Source of the DNA: Nautilus pompilius
Taxonomy: Eukaryota > Mollusca > Cephalopoda > Nautilida > Nautilidae
Length of the DNA: 64,000 nt
NCBI GenBank assembly: GCA_018389105.1
Contig: JACATO010001115.1
Location: 1 to 64,000 of the forward strand
Direction: 5' to 3'
The stretch's first letter is position 1. Every line of letters begins with the position of its first letter. The notes beneath the pieces were generated by a model. That model did not search any database, was not told where the DNA came from, and saw only the letters and a program-made list of their open reading frames with translations. Shown here piece by piece: positions 10,601-21,387 of this stretch. The translations under genes were made by a program, and so were the position numbers.

Positions 10601-13600
10601 AATTCAGTATGAAATCATCAAACCCTTCCACGCTTATTTCTCTTACACCTCATTTTGTCATTTTTTTAAGCATACTTACTGACGAGCTCCAATCCACTTT
10701 GGCTGGGAGGTCTGTAACAAAGGTTGGAGCTATTTTGGGATGCTGAAAGTAAAACAATATTCAGCAACTAAGTAATTGTTTCCTAAAAAAAAAAAAAAAA
10801 AAAACATTTGCAATTCTGAACAAAATCATACAATGAAAATTTTAATGAAACAGGGAAGAAAAAAAAGGTGGGGGTGCATACTGGTAGTTTTAAAACAACA
10901 GCTGCATTTAGTTAATTGTGGGATTATTAGCAAACACAAGGTCCTTAAATTTCCTGATTCAACAACTGACACAGGTGAATGTAGCTAAAGAAAGTGGACA
11001 GCAGCTTGAGAGGGAAATGGCAACATGAAACAATCAATCTGATGCATTGAAATTTCTGGTGCACTGGCCAGCTAACAGCTATTGAACCAAACAAAAACAA
11101 AGATATCTTCTATCCTCTCACATGCACACCAATTGCTAGAAACAAAAGTAAACCACCAGAAATGTATCACCTCTGCATGCATATAAATTTTAAGGATGTG
11201 GTTCCTGTTTCCTTCATCAACAAAACGCAGGTGAACTTCTCGAAAATTGGGACTGACATTGGCCAGCCTGAAAAATAAAAATGAAATTTTATTACTTTTT
11301 CTAAGATGCTTTAAAAAAATTTTAAATAAATTCTTTTACTGCCCCAAAAATAAAACAGTATCTTTTATTTGACAGTTGTTTACCAATAACCATAATAAAG
11401 TAATTGTCAGGTTGTGTCAAGAAGCTTTAAACTTCCTTTACCACTGATGTAATCAAGACCAAATATCACTAGTTGTCCAGTCTTTCAAGTCAGTGACTAT
11501 ATAAATACAAGAAAAATCTATACTAGTGGCCATCATTTTATCACAATCAAACTGCCAAATTATGCATTCACAGAGACATGTACCTGCCTATAACCCAGTT
11601 ACCATTCACACAAAGAAAAGAAGACTGCTTCTGCACCGCATGTGAAATAGCAATTGGAATAACACAAATACTACGTAGGTGACTAATTGATCAGAATAGC
11701 ATGTACATAACCAACCTAATCAGAATACCACATGTACATCTAGTTATCCAATTGGAATAGCATGATCGGTACATACATAACCTATCAGCTAATCAAAAAA
11801 ATACCATGTACGTAGTCAGTTTGAGATAAAGTTATCAGCTTTTGTTAAAATCCCAGTGACGATAACTACTCTGTAGTCTTTACATCTTGTTATGTCATCT
11901 CCATGACTACTAAAATAAGTTTTCAGAAAATAGTTGTTCCTTATGACACAACAAAGACAATGTACATTTTTCACTATCCTACCTGTGCCATCCTATACCT
12001 TCAAGTTCTGATAGCAGCTGACAAGATGTCTTTGTAGTAACAGAGTTGTTGACATGAAGCCTTTCCACCTGTCGCTCCTAATGAAATAAAAAATTTACCT
12101 GGGGGCAGATCACAGCTGGATATAACAAATAAGCTCATATTTTATTGCTACCGTGTTACCCCTCCCCCACACGCACACACACTTGCATGTAAGTATATCT
12201 GGATTAACTTTTTAGAAAATGAAAACACTTCAATTTATTTGATTTGATTTATTTCTGTTTACATCTTTGAAAATATTCATTTATTAACATTTGAGCATTT
12301 TCCATTAGCTTTCACATAACATGCGATTGGAACTTATAGCCCCCTATGCCGCTTATTCTCCCTTCTTCCCAGAACTTTTGCATTCGAAGCACACAAAGAA
12401 CATACAAACATGTTTTAGATGCTTCTCTAGGAATGTGGCCAATGATTTGATCATTCGTCAAAACATCCTGCTCATTTGTCGTGAGGATTTTCGGGTTGTT
12501 AGTGTTTCACTGATGACTGGATTCCAAGAACATTGGCAGATATGGTGACCGGTAACAAAACCATCAGAATGAAATGAATAGGGGTGACAATCTTGGCACT
12601 GTGCCATTCTCCGTAATGTTTTTAGAGGGAAAGGTATTTACTTTACCGTAAAACTGGTTTGCATTTTTTTGTGATTGGATAAACTATTTTCCTTCCTCAA
12701 ATCAATGAATGCTCATTCAATAACCAGATGACATTATTGAAGAAATCTATGAGCGTCTTTCGAGAAATGATGGAGTTCAACAATGAGTTGGACGACAGAG
12801 ATGATCACTCTAATGATGACTGAGGAAGGGATGACAATAATGATTTACTAGATATTGAGTAATTTAGATTTAGTAACCTGAATAATCTTATGCACTCGTT
12901 TATACGTAAAAGCAAATCAGAACGCAATCATTTTTTGTTTTACTTTATATTACTTACAATTACCTTTTTAAACATTCCAGGTATCTGGATGTTTTTTTTT
13001 GATTTCTGTAACCCTACAAATGAGAAGAATTCCGCTTACACCTGCATGCAACTGTGTGCATGCACGGTAACACGGTAAATATCTTCAGGAAGTTGTCATA
13101 AAAAGAAGAAAGTATCGCATCCTTATATTTTAACTGGCTAGATTTGTTCCAACAAGCCTATTGTAAAGAGAATTTTCTTAAATTAGAATCTATTGAACCA
13201 GGAAAATGGATAACTGCAAACAGTTCAGCCAGAATAAAAAATCTGTCAACAATGGAGGCCTTAAGAGCTGCATACCTGTATGCAATTCTACCAAGCATGA
13301 AAATTTCATAAACAATTCAGCAGCATACTGTTGCCACTAAAGGTAAAGTTGTGTCCTGGAGGAAATACTACTACTACAAAATTATGCATTACAGCTCCTG
13401 AAAGTAAATTCCCAGAGTTCTAAACTGCTTCTTGGAATAAACAAATCGCTGAAGTCTTTTTTTTTTTATTTTTGGTGCTGTAATGCGTGTATATCTCTGA
13501 AGAGAATGGTGTGGGAGAGGCCAAAACAACCGGAGTTAGGGATGCCAAAGCATCCCATGTTAGAATAAGCAAAAGCTTCAATCAGAGTGAACTCCATTTG

Positions 13601-16600
13601 GGAAGGATCGCTTCACCAGCCAAAAACCTATCTTGGTAAAAAGAAGCCTCAACACGTCAGGTCTGAAAATCGGTCCTGACGTGCTTAACCTTTCCAGCCA
13701 GATAGTCACCGAGTGAGTGTCAAATGTGCAAAGTAGAAAAAAAACAATAGCTCCCTACTTACTATTAGAATTTTGAGTTCTTTAAGAAACTCAGCAAGGT
13801 TCAAACACTGGCCAAGCCTCTGAAATGTAATTTTTAGTTTATTAAATATTGATGTACACACAAAAATAAACATGATATAATACTACATACACTTAGAGAG
13901 AATTCTAAAGCATTTTTGAGAAACAAGGTTTCTTAAAATTTCCAATCAGCAGCTTTTCCCTCCCATCTGGTAGAATTGAAAAACTGAAAATTCTATTTGT
14001 AAAATGTTTGCTTCAGCAAACAGGAAATGTTTAGCTTACTAACTTTATTTTTAATTATTTGATTCTCAACTGCCAAAAAAAAAAAAGGGCTTTGTTAGAG
14101 TGTTTCTAAAAAAAATAACTAATTTATATACTGTACTCAAACGAAACAAAGATATTTATTAGTTTCACTTATTTTTCACACAGATCAGAGTAATAGGTCT
14201 GCAATTCAATATCCCACAAAAGCCTCTCTTCACAAAGCAATTACTGTAGTCAAGTCAATCCATAATACCACCCCCCCTATTACCTTGCAGACAATGTAAT
14301 GTAACACTTTAAAGATGACAAAAGCAGCAAGATAAATTGCACAAAATTCATAAAATCAAACATTCTTCATGCACAATGGCTGCCACTGGCACTTTCTCCC
14401 ATAACACAAACAAATCCTAATCTCTCTCTCTTATTTTCCATTATTTTGGACCAAGTCCACTCTTCAATACATAGCCTAACATTCTGAACACAAGTTGCTG
14501 CTACCCTTTATATCCAGCATCAATGAGTGATGGATTTGGATGATGCAGAAATAAGCACAATTATCCAGATAAATACCAACAAGCTATACAGAGATTTTGA
14601 AACTGCATTTTACACAACCATTATACGTATATTTTTATAGTTCAGACTTGAGATTTCTTTCAGGGCAGTCTGCAAGCAAACAAAAAGGAAGCAACAGAAT
14701 ATGCATGTATGTTTAAATTCCAAGATTGACCAATCTGTGGTAATACTGCATAAGTTTATTAATTTGAGCAAAACATCCATCATCTTAAAACATTTTTTTA
14801 AAAAACAGGTAGCAGCAACTAGTGTAATAAATATTTTTTTCTTTAAAGAAATACTTCCCAAAACATGACATTTCTCGTAAAGAGCCTATCAAATTTATTT
14901 GATTGATTAACTGCTTAGGCATGCTTTAGAATACATGCATTTTCTAGAAGCCAATCATTGATGTTTTGTTTGTTTGTTTTTTTTTTTAAATTAATAAATC
15001 GTGTAATTTTCTCATTAAAAGTACAACATGGCAAATACTAAGTAACTAGTATATGTTATTTATCAACAGAGACAGCTTTTTGTGCTACTTGTAACACTGG
15101 GCAGCAACCGCTCAGTGATGGAACTCATCTAAACAGCCAACCATGACCGCTACCTGATTGATTATTGGCTCATAACCTTGTAGTAGCTGCTTCAAGGACC
15201 AGTCACATTCCAAACGTGCATGCTTCAAACATTTGTCATCAGGGAGTGTGATACAGACACGGAAATCTTGGCTCTGAAATGAAAATGAATAAATCATCCT
15301 AAGATTTTAAAAAAAAACATTAATGGGAATGAAGAATAGAAACACTTTGTCCAAACATTTTAGCTTGCTTGTAAAACACCGGAGTAATAATATTTTATAC
15401 CTCATAAAAGATTAAAGTCATTAATAATAATAATGATACATCATTTGAAAATCCTAATGCAATAGTAAATGTAGTTCTGAAATGTCAAATAGCCATAGAA
15501 ATCTTTTTTTCTGACTGATATACACATATACTCAAACACAAGAAATACACCACTAATTATATGAATAAAATAAGATACTATAACTAATAGCATTAAAGCA
15601 AATGTGGTTTAGACATGTGAAAAGATCAATCAACCTTTGTCACCAACCAGCAATCACGTGAAAACTTCACGAGCCATTCTTTGAACCAAACTCACAACTG
15701 CATTCCCTTCAATTGTACACGTAAACTGGTCTTTTAGAGTTCACAAGCCTGTAAAAGGACTGAGGAATTCAGTTCTGCTGTACAACTAATGCTGTCTCTA
15801 ATTCTTGCAGTATTACTGGTAGCTTCTTAAAACCATTTACTCAGGTGACATACCCAGGCATTGTGGTCTTGCGCAAGAGTGGCTGCATTTCATGTTCTTG
15901 ACCTTGGCACCTCTCTTAGTGCTCGGGTCAACTGGCCAACTTATAATTCCTGTCAGACCTTTCATGTGGTAGCATCAAGTGGGATCTTTTACTCATTCAT
16001 CCAATTGTGACTTGTAATGATGGATGCTTAATGCTGGCTTTTCAAGCAGCCTTTTAACAGACTACAGCATGATCCCTTGACAAAAACGTTCCGCTTTGAC
16101 AGGCTAATTTTAATGCAAACATGGCACAGCAGGTCTGTCTAATTTTGTGCCATAATACATGCAGACCTGGGCACTTGGTCCAAGTTCATTACATGTTGGA
16201 AGTGTTTCCAATCACTGATTAGCCTGGTGTGTTTCTTTTAGGTTCAAGAATAGAATTTCATGCTATATTCATCAAAATGGCCTTATGAAAACCAATATCA
16301 AGGTATCTACTGTAAAGGCTGATTCAATGGTAGCATAATATATACCATGGATTTATACATGTTAATTTCACAATGGAGCGTTTCCATTTCATATAAATTA
16401 TTTGCAAGATCTGGTTATTTTATTTTATTTTGTGAATTACTGGGATTTTTTTCTGTTTCATACATTACATTACTTTTCAGCAAGCAGCTGCCTAACTAGT
16501 CTAGAAAAGAAACAGCAGCTCAATGGTGTAAGCAAATCTATTACAGTTCTTGAGTCAGTACTGAGAAGTACAAATCTGGAATCACTCCATTAAGAAAGAC

Positions 16601-18098
16601 TAATGGTATAAGGAGAGCTAAAGATGTTTCAGTTTCTGAATGGAAAGTGTGTGTACCATTTCTGTACTTGAGAAATGGCAATCAGAGAGAAATGAAAAAG
16701 TATACACACACAGCTACATAACATACATTGCTAGTGTTTTTAGTCAAGATTATATAGGAAACTTCATATATAAACTACAGTAAATTCTCAACATCTGTAC
16801 GTATAAGCATAGTTTTTGCGGCTAAAACATCAAGTTATACAACTCCAAAGTAACTAAGAATACAAGCACAATTTTCTTATTCATAGAGTAAACAAACAAA
16901 ATTTGTGAGTAATTTGTTTTTAATCTATCAACTGCGAATTCCACAAGATACCATACATAATATGAAATCATAAACTTGGAGTAAGCATTTTTCTCAAAAA
17001 GTATTTAGTGTTCTAATATTCAGAAGATAACCAATCTTTGTATTTGTGATAGCGAGGTGGAAGACTGCCAGGTTTCAAATACTGGCCTAATTTTTTAAAA
17101 ATGAGAAAATTAAGTTTCGGTTATCAAATGGTTAAGAATTATATTCCCAGAGAGTTGCACCATTCTGCACCAGCTTCACATTGAGTATTTCCAAGTCAGA
17201 AACTCTGTACACTACTGATGATAGAACAACAACAGGCATTGCAAGATTATGCAATCCTTCAGGTTTTGCCAGATGGCAGAGCAGACATCACTTCAGTGCA
17301 CCCAACAGCTTTCTACATCAAAGCCAAGCATCTTTAATGGCAGAACAACGTATACGATCTTGAAGATAATCTGCATTGTTTACAATAAAAATGCTGACAA
17401 GGGCTCCTTTTAAAATCCACTGTTTTTGTGTAAATAATGCAAGCTCATCTGTTTATGTTTAGTCACCTGCTTCCTGCAAGAGGGGGAAAACAAGAGTCCA
17501 AACTTCTCAGTGAATGAGTAATGGCTACTGATTCTAAATGTTTAAGATCAATTTATTGTTTTCATCTACCTGGCCTAGCAATGCAGCTGCATGATGCAGT
17601 AAGGCTCTCACGGCAGCATGTGGTGATTCAACCCGACTGATGGTTATTACTGTGGACATTGCAATTCAAATTTAGATGATTCATTCATTCTCAACAGACA
17701 GCTGTATTTTGGACCAAAAATAAGTTAAGTCAGCTGAATACAAAGTGTGTTCTCAAAATCCAAATGCCAAGCTACTCCACATAGGGAGAGAAAGTGCATG
17801 CACACGTTTGGGATAACCTGGTTAGTAATGCTCTTTGCTGCGTAATGTCTCTTCTGAGGTTGGTTGTTTTTTTCGTAACAAATTGAAATTGCAAATAACG
17901 GTTCTATACAGCAACAAACAATTCAGTCATTGCTTCAACAAGCAATATAGTGGCATAACACCTGGCCCAAAGTAAAAACACTGTCAGGTCTCTTACATTA
18001 GCCAAAATTCTTACCAAAACTGAAATGAAACCATCAAAGTAAGTGTTCTCTTCATCAAGAGGTATCAACATTGGACAAGTTTGCCAAACGTCCATCAT
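7585..18098 (-). CDS. FANCL: FANCL, Fanconi anaemia E3 ubiquitin-protein ligase
   Basis: Thirteen coding exons join to 366 residues (human 375). FANCL is the catalytic E3 of the Fanconi core complex: with UBE2T it monoubiquitinates FANCD2 and FANCI in the nucleus to start interstrand-crosslink repair. The N-terminal ELF fold is about 1-90 (CPMLIP, FDGFIS, RLECDWSLKQLL). The central UBC-RWD domain is about 90-290, with DRKTWVLEPEKP at the start of the conserved core and NVSIQVNVDPKHP after it. The C-terminal RING keeps all eight zinc ligands: C299, C302, C316, C321, H326, C329, C351, C354. Every exon boundary agrees in phase with its neighbour. The start is the first ATG after an in-frame TAA in the same exon. 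No frameshift is seen, so the gene looks functional. Confidence 0.96.
8209..8280 (-). CDS. FANCL: FANCL coding exon 12, second RING half
   Basis: Residues 333-356 (WLRALPSTRQSFN, then GECPLCTK), with the last CxxC pair. The donor is a weaker gtattt. Reading on without splicing would add only VFKG before TAA. Confidence 0.93.
8526..8642 (-). CDS. FANCL: FANCL coding exon 11, first RING half
   Basis: Residues 294-332. It carries CGICYAY, VCDNSKCGQPYHLSC and LYE, giving six of the eight RING zinc ligands. Acceptor tgttcttcag, donor gtaggt. Confidence 0.96.
9003..9084 (-). CDS. FANCL: FANCL coding exon 10
   Basis: Residues 266-293 (WDVGRSLLRNLEDLLDVGFP). It links the UBC-RWD domain to the RING and parallels human SVLQNLKDVLEIDFP. 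Donor gtgagt. Confidence 0.92.
9396..9441 (-). CDS. FANCL: FANCL coding exon 9 (46 nt)
   Basis: Residues 251-265 (LVAPLRKNFNTNLHK) plus two bases, with split codons on both sides. It matches the human VVKPLGIKLSRNIHLW region. Confidence 0.88.
9878..9961 (-). CDS. FANCL: FANCL coding exon 8
   Basis: Residues 223-250 plus one base. It reads TNVSIQVNVDPKHP and then LECRFMGADH, matching human NNVSINIEVDPRHP and PECFFLGADH. Donor gtaagt. Confidence 0.94.
10430..10580 (-). CDS. FANCL: FANCL coding exon 7, DRKTWVLEPEKP core
   Basis: Residues 173-222 plus one base, the longest exon and the most diagnostic. It reads NILAEIDRKTWVLEPEKP, then CRRIAIG, nearly as in human FANCL. Acceptor tttctgtccag, donor gtgaga. 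Confidence 0.96.
10680..10742 (-). CDS. FANCL: FANCL coding exon 6
   Basis: Residues 152-172 (HPKIAPTFVTDLPAKVDWSS), equivalent to human YPAESPDYFVDFPVPFCASW. Acceptor ttactttcag, donor gtaagt. Confidence 0.92.
11171..11267 (-). CDS. FANCL: FANCL coding exon 5
   Basis: Residues 119-151 (LANVSPNFREVHLRFVDEG, then HILKIYMHAE), the first RWD-like strands. Acceptor tatttttcag, donor gtgata. Confidence 0.9.
11983..12077 (-). CDS. FANCL: FANCL coding exon 4
   Basis: Residues 88-118 plus two bases. It ends LLSELEGIGWH, matching human LIEEIGTLGWD at the start of the UBC-RWD domain. Acceptor atttcattag, donor gtagga. Confidence 0.9.
12151..13075. mobile_element. TA-flanked 925-bp DNA transposon relic in a FANCL intron
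   Basis: The ends are the perfect inverted repeat CCGTGTTACC / GGTAACACGG, each directly flanked by TA, the target duplication of Tc1/mariner and pogo-type elements. Just inside, both ends share a second diverged match containing ACACAC and TTGCATG. The inside has no intact transposase; an open piece of 75 codons at 12321-12548 is unrecognised. It sits in the intron between FANCL coding exons 3 and 4. Best read as non-autonomous or decayed. Confidence 0.62.
13653..13683. repeat. 9-bp perfect inverted repeat (hairpin)
   Basis: CACGTCAGG at 13653-13661 and CCTGACGTG at 13675-13683, separated by 13 bases. It lies in a FANCL intron in a less AT-rich patch (13.5-13.73 kb). Confidence 0.5.
13763..13819 (-). 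CDS. FANCL: FANCL coding exon 3 (57 nt)
   Basis: Residues 69-87 (RLGQCLNLAEFLKELKILI), aligning with human RMQHSPDLMSFMMELKMLL. Acceptor ttacatttcag, donor gtaagt. Confidence 0.9.
13820..15153 (-). other. FANCL intron, nothing recognised
   Basis: A 1.3 kb AT-rich intron. A possible acceptor at about 14670 is followed by TALKEISSLN and soon a stop. It does not fit FANCL, whose neighbouring exons already join in phase. Confidence 0.5.
15154..15273 (-). CDS. FANCL: FANCL coding exon 2
   Basis: Residues 29-68, phase 0 at both ends. It reads SQDFRVCITLPDD and LECDWSLKQLLQGYEPI, the ELF-domain strands and helix, parallel to human GRDFHLRIVLPED and LLCSWQLRTILSGY. Confidence 0.93.
15274..18014 (-). 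other. FANCL intron, nothing recognised
   Basis: A 2.7 kb intron. The part at about 15.65-16.25 kb is less AT-rich than its surroundings and may be an old insertion, but I find no protein match, terminal repeat or tRNA-like box in it. Confidence 0.5.
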
Positions 18099-18129
18099 AA
18101 CTTCCCTGCCAAAAGCCTTTTAAAGAAAA
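18015..18129 (-). CDS. FANCL: FANCL exon with start codon (18098)
   Basis: Acceptor tcttttacag, donor gtaagaa. The exon begins with 31 untranslated bases containing an in-frame TAA, then ATG at 18098. Residues 1-28 include QTCPMLIPLDEEN and FDGFIS, aligning with the human LLRQCPLLLPQ and EGFIS region. Confidence 0.88.
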
Positions 18130-19238
18130 CTGTAAAAGAAAATACCAATTCTCTAAATATATTTCCATCGAAAGAATACATGATAGTTATTCTGCTCATG
18201 AGCACACAATTTTTTCATTATTTTTACTCTGACTAAACGATAAGCAAAAACACTTTATAAATGAGAAGCAAATATAGAATTTGAGAGCACGTATTAACTA
18301 TCATTTATAGTTCTGAATTATTTCCCTTGTTAATTTGAAATAATGTTGCCATGTATGTACCTTATAATAAATTTAACGATAGAAATCTCATTTTGAAATA
18401 TTTCTTCATAATTTATATTAGTATTAACATCACAGAAAAGTAATAGCAATACCACACTGATGACATAAAAAGCGCTCTGCATTAGTCAAAGGTGCTGTAC
18501 TTCACATCGTGTCTAGAGGATCATGATTCTGGACCCCTTTTACTTTATTTATTAAATGCATTAAACTGGAAAATATACATTTTTTTTTTTTTTAATTAAA
18601 TTGTCAGGTTTTGCTGTCTTTAGGCGAGTTCAGTTCTTTCAAGCCGTCGCTTTTCGTGCAATGCATTGTAATCCATTCTAATAGCTCCGCCAGTCAACTG
18701 CGTCGTCTTTAAATCGTTTTTGTGGTCGATGTCAGCGAACGGTAGGGTGCAGCCCAACCCAACGCACATTAGAGTCTGTAGAATTTTGTAAATTAACTTC
18801 TTTTTTTTTTACTTTTAAACTTATACTACACCTCTTCGTCGTTCTTGTGTGGGAGGAATGAATTTCCTACCTTTAAAACAACAAAGTAAAACGGGAGGGG
18901 GGGTAGGACGAGGTAAATGTAGAATTGGGAGAGGGCTTCTTCTTTCATTGTCCAGGAAAAACAGAAGAGTGGACGCGGGGAAAGATTTCACCTTTCCATA
19001 GTAAGAAATAGTATACTGGTGTCGCTAAATCCGGATTTCAAAAACAAGAGAGGAGGTGGAAGGGACTCGACTGATGCTGGGTGAAATATGAAAGACCGAA
19101 CGAGTGTCAGTCGTTTTGAACACGAATAGGTAGGGGAAGGGTAAGATACCGGCACTATCACAGCCAGCTGTGTGGACCCTGCATCTCTACCCCTCATTTA
19201 TTTTGCATCCTGCTTTAACTTAACAAACACCCACTAAC
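18130..19238 (-). other. Probable FANCL 5' UTR intron
   Basis: Between the inferred untranslated exon and the start exon. CpG content rises from about 18.6 kb towards the promoter. No frame or repeat is recognised. Confidence 0.45.
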
Positions 19239-19300
19239 CTTTCATCTGAACAGCGTTTTACGTCCTAACCCGAACCCAGCAGCTAGCGCCATCTTGAATG
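19239..19300 (-). promoter_or_regulatory. Probable FANCL first (untranslated) exon and YY1-type start region
   Basis: On the minus strand, CAAGATGGCGC (about 19296-19286) is a YY1-type motif of the kind placed at the 5' end of TATA-less housekeeping genes. About 50 bases on, a donor (GATGAAAG then gttagt) could splice to the acceptor at 18130. The motif contains an ATG that opens a 16-codon frame ending in TGA at 19242, so it would be an upstream ORF and not the FANCL start. The transcription start is inferred. Confidence 0.5.
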
Positions 19301-19605
19301 GCGACTCAAAAATTCAGAAATGCCGCTCGCTGTCATCGGGTATAAAACCCCGATCGGAGTTCGAAAGCGAAATAACTATTTCTCCGAAATTTATTCATTT
19401 TTTGTTGTTGTTGTTTTACTTTGCATAATTTACCTCAATCCCAGCCCTGATATTATTCTCGGATTATTTATTTTTCTATGCACTATTATGAGAATTGTTT
19501 TCAATAACCGCATTTCTTAATTCTAAGAATACTTCTTACATTTAAACCACGTTCTCGAAGACACAAAAATGCTGTGTAGAATTTGCAGCAGAAAATGCAT
19601 GCATA

Positions 19606-19672
<67 letters not shown>
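19606..19672. repeat. (ATT)n microsatellite
   Basis: About 22 near-perfect ATT units, followed by a run of C. Confidence 0.95.
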
Positions 19673-20545
19673 TAGACCCCCCCCCGTGAAAGTTTACTAA
19701 TGGTATTGTTTACATCAAAACACTTGCTAGCGTTCAGAGAGATCGCAGACCTGCACGATGTGGACCCTAACGCAGTCAGATCTCTACGCCAAATTGACTT
19801 CCTTTCAACTAGCTGTGTGTTTCGGAGGGCACCTGGCAGTGGGCCGATTTCTGAGGAGGCGATAAACGTCAGAGCAAGTCCAGCTACCGAGCAGGACCCG
19901 TGTTTCCAGCCGTAAGAAAGCTATCCTTATTGCTTTTTCCTTTCTCTCCCGCCTACGCCACCAACTCGTTATTTTCTGCAGCTTCTCAAACCAGAGGCAA
20001 ACTTCAAATAACCGCCAGCTGTGTGGATCCACGTCACTGGTTTGTTGTGCCGTTTTGCCTCCGGATTTGTTTTGACTGGAATCCTGGATCGCTGCCAGCC
20101 AACCCTTCTGTGACGTCTCCTTCACGACAGCTTGTAAGGGAAGGGTATCCTCTACTTTCACTCTAGACCAGGAAGAGATTTTTTTTTAAAAGGCTAATAT
20201 TTTATTTTACACTTGGGATTTCCCCCCTCCATCGGTTTATCCCGTTTTTACTCTTCATCTAACACCAATAACGTTGGCAAGACAGACTCGTCAGTATTTT
20301 ACCATTTCCACGATCAGCGAATCTTAATTAACTGCCGGGGAAACCAATATTCGGACTAGAATTTGTCGTTTTATTGACGTAAATTATAATGACGCCTCCA
20401 CTCATTGACACCAGTGCTTTCGGGAAGCGAAAACACGACTAGATCAATAGATAAGTATCCCACGAGCAATTAAAATTATTATATCTTAACTATTTGTTTT
20501 CGGAGGCTAATTGTTTATCACCGTAATTCTGTTTTAAAAAAAAAG

Positions 20546-20566
20546 GAGAGAGAGAGAGAGAGAGAG
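20546..20566. repeat. (GA)n microsatellite
   Basis: About ten GA units following an A run. Confidence 0.9.
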
Positions 20567-20917
20567 TTTCTCCCCTTTTCTTCTGTTCCGGCGCGGTTCG
20601 CGAGAGGGCGGTGGTGGTCCGGTCACACCGATTAACTGTTGCCCTGACGACACTTAACACGTAATTGGTTTGAGACATTTCGCAGTGTGATTCGTAAAAT
20701 AAAGAGTTGACTGGCTCGCGGTCCAAAACCAATATTCCGGAACCTAAAAGGGCACCCTCCAATTCGAGTACGTATAATGGAAAGACACTTGATACTACTT
20801 ATGGTGCTTTTCTTCATGGAAAGAACAATGGACCTCTCTTGGATTAGGGGTAAAAAATACACACGTTGGGCTTAAGGGTTCAGTTATAATTGCCGATCCC
20901 CTGAGAAAGTTTATAAT

Positions 20918-21126
20918 GATAGTGTAATGATATCATTATTGCTTTCCCGATTCACCAAGTTTATCGGAGCTTGGTGAATCGGGCAAGGAATAATAAGTCT
21001 GATTGTACCTAGCTGAACGTCAAATGGTCAAAGGGTTGGGCGAGAGTAGCGATATAGGAAAATAAAGCAGTCAGAGTGTGCATATGTCAAAGTAACTAGC
21101 GAAACCACCTGTCTCTGTCTATTTTT
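20918..21126 (+). repeat. Inverted repeat IR-1 with hairpin core (left copy)
   Basis: The core is a hairpin: arms 20935-20959 and 20970-20994 pair at 23 of 25 positions around a 10-base loop, with CCCGATTCACCAAG on the left arm. About 130 bases to its right, including GAGAGTAGCGATATAGGAAAA and CCTGTCTCTGTCTA, recur in reverse complement at 28997-29210. Identity looks around 70% by eye. No protein is encoded. It may be the end of a mobile element or a dispersed foldback repeat. Confidence 0.7.
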
Positions 21127-21387
21127 GGAAATCAAGTTGATAGGTTAATTAAGAAATTAAGGGATCGCCAATTGGTTAGCTTAACTACGTTTTTTGATTA
21201 GTTAGTGACTCTAGCAGCATTTCTAGTTGGTTGATCGAATTAAGGGCTAGGAGCCGCTCTCAGATCCCACTAGGCTGTAAAATTGGCAAAGAAATCCCCA
21301 TCCAATGGCTGAGTGACGCGGTCAAGTCAAGTCCGGTTTACATTTTGTGTTTGTTCTAGATATTTTGTTAGTCCTCATTTTTCGAAA

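Larger units (their letters stand above)
19301..20917. other. Intergenic, CpG-richer, no gene recognised
   Basis: Holds an ATT tract (19606-19672) and a GA tract (20546-20566). Open stretches of 70-118 codons overlap on both strands at 19.7-20.2 kb. None resembles a known family or has a supporting splice pattern. Confidence 0.5.

Noticed and set aside
14610-14680. Extra FANCL exon (TALKEISSLN)
   Set aside because: Coding exons 2 and 3 already join in phase 0 and align continuously with human FANCL, and this piece runs into a stop.
19242-19292. FANCL start at the ATG inside the YY1-type motif
   Set aside because: Its frame closes with TGA after 16 codons, before the donor. Using an earlier donor puts a TAA in frame in the next exon.
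19805-20161. 118-codon minus-strand frame in the FANCL-GCH1 interval
   Set aside because: No recognisable motif, no splice context, overlapping plus-strand frames of similar length, and composition explained by a GC-richer patch.
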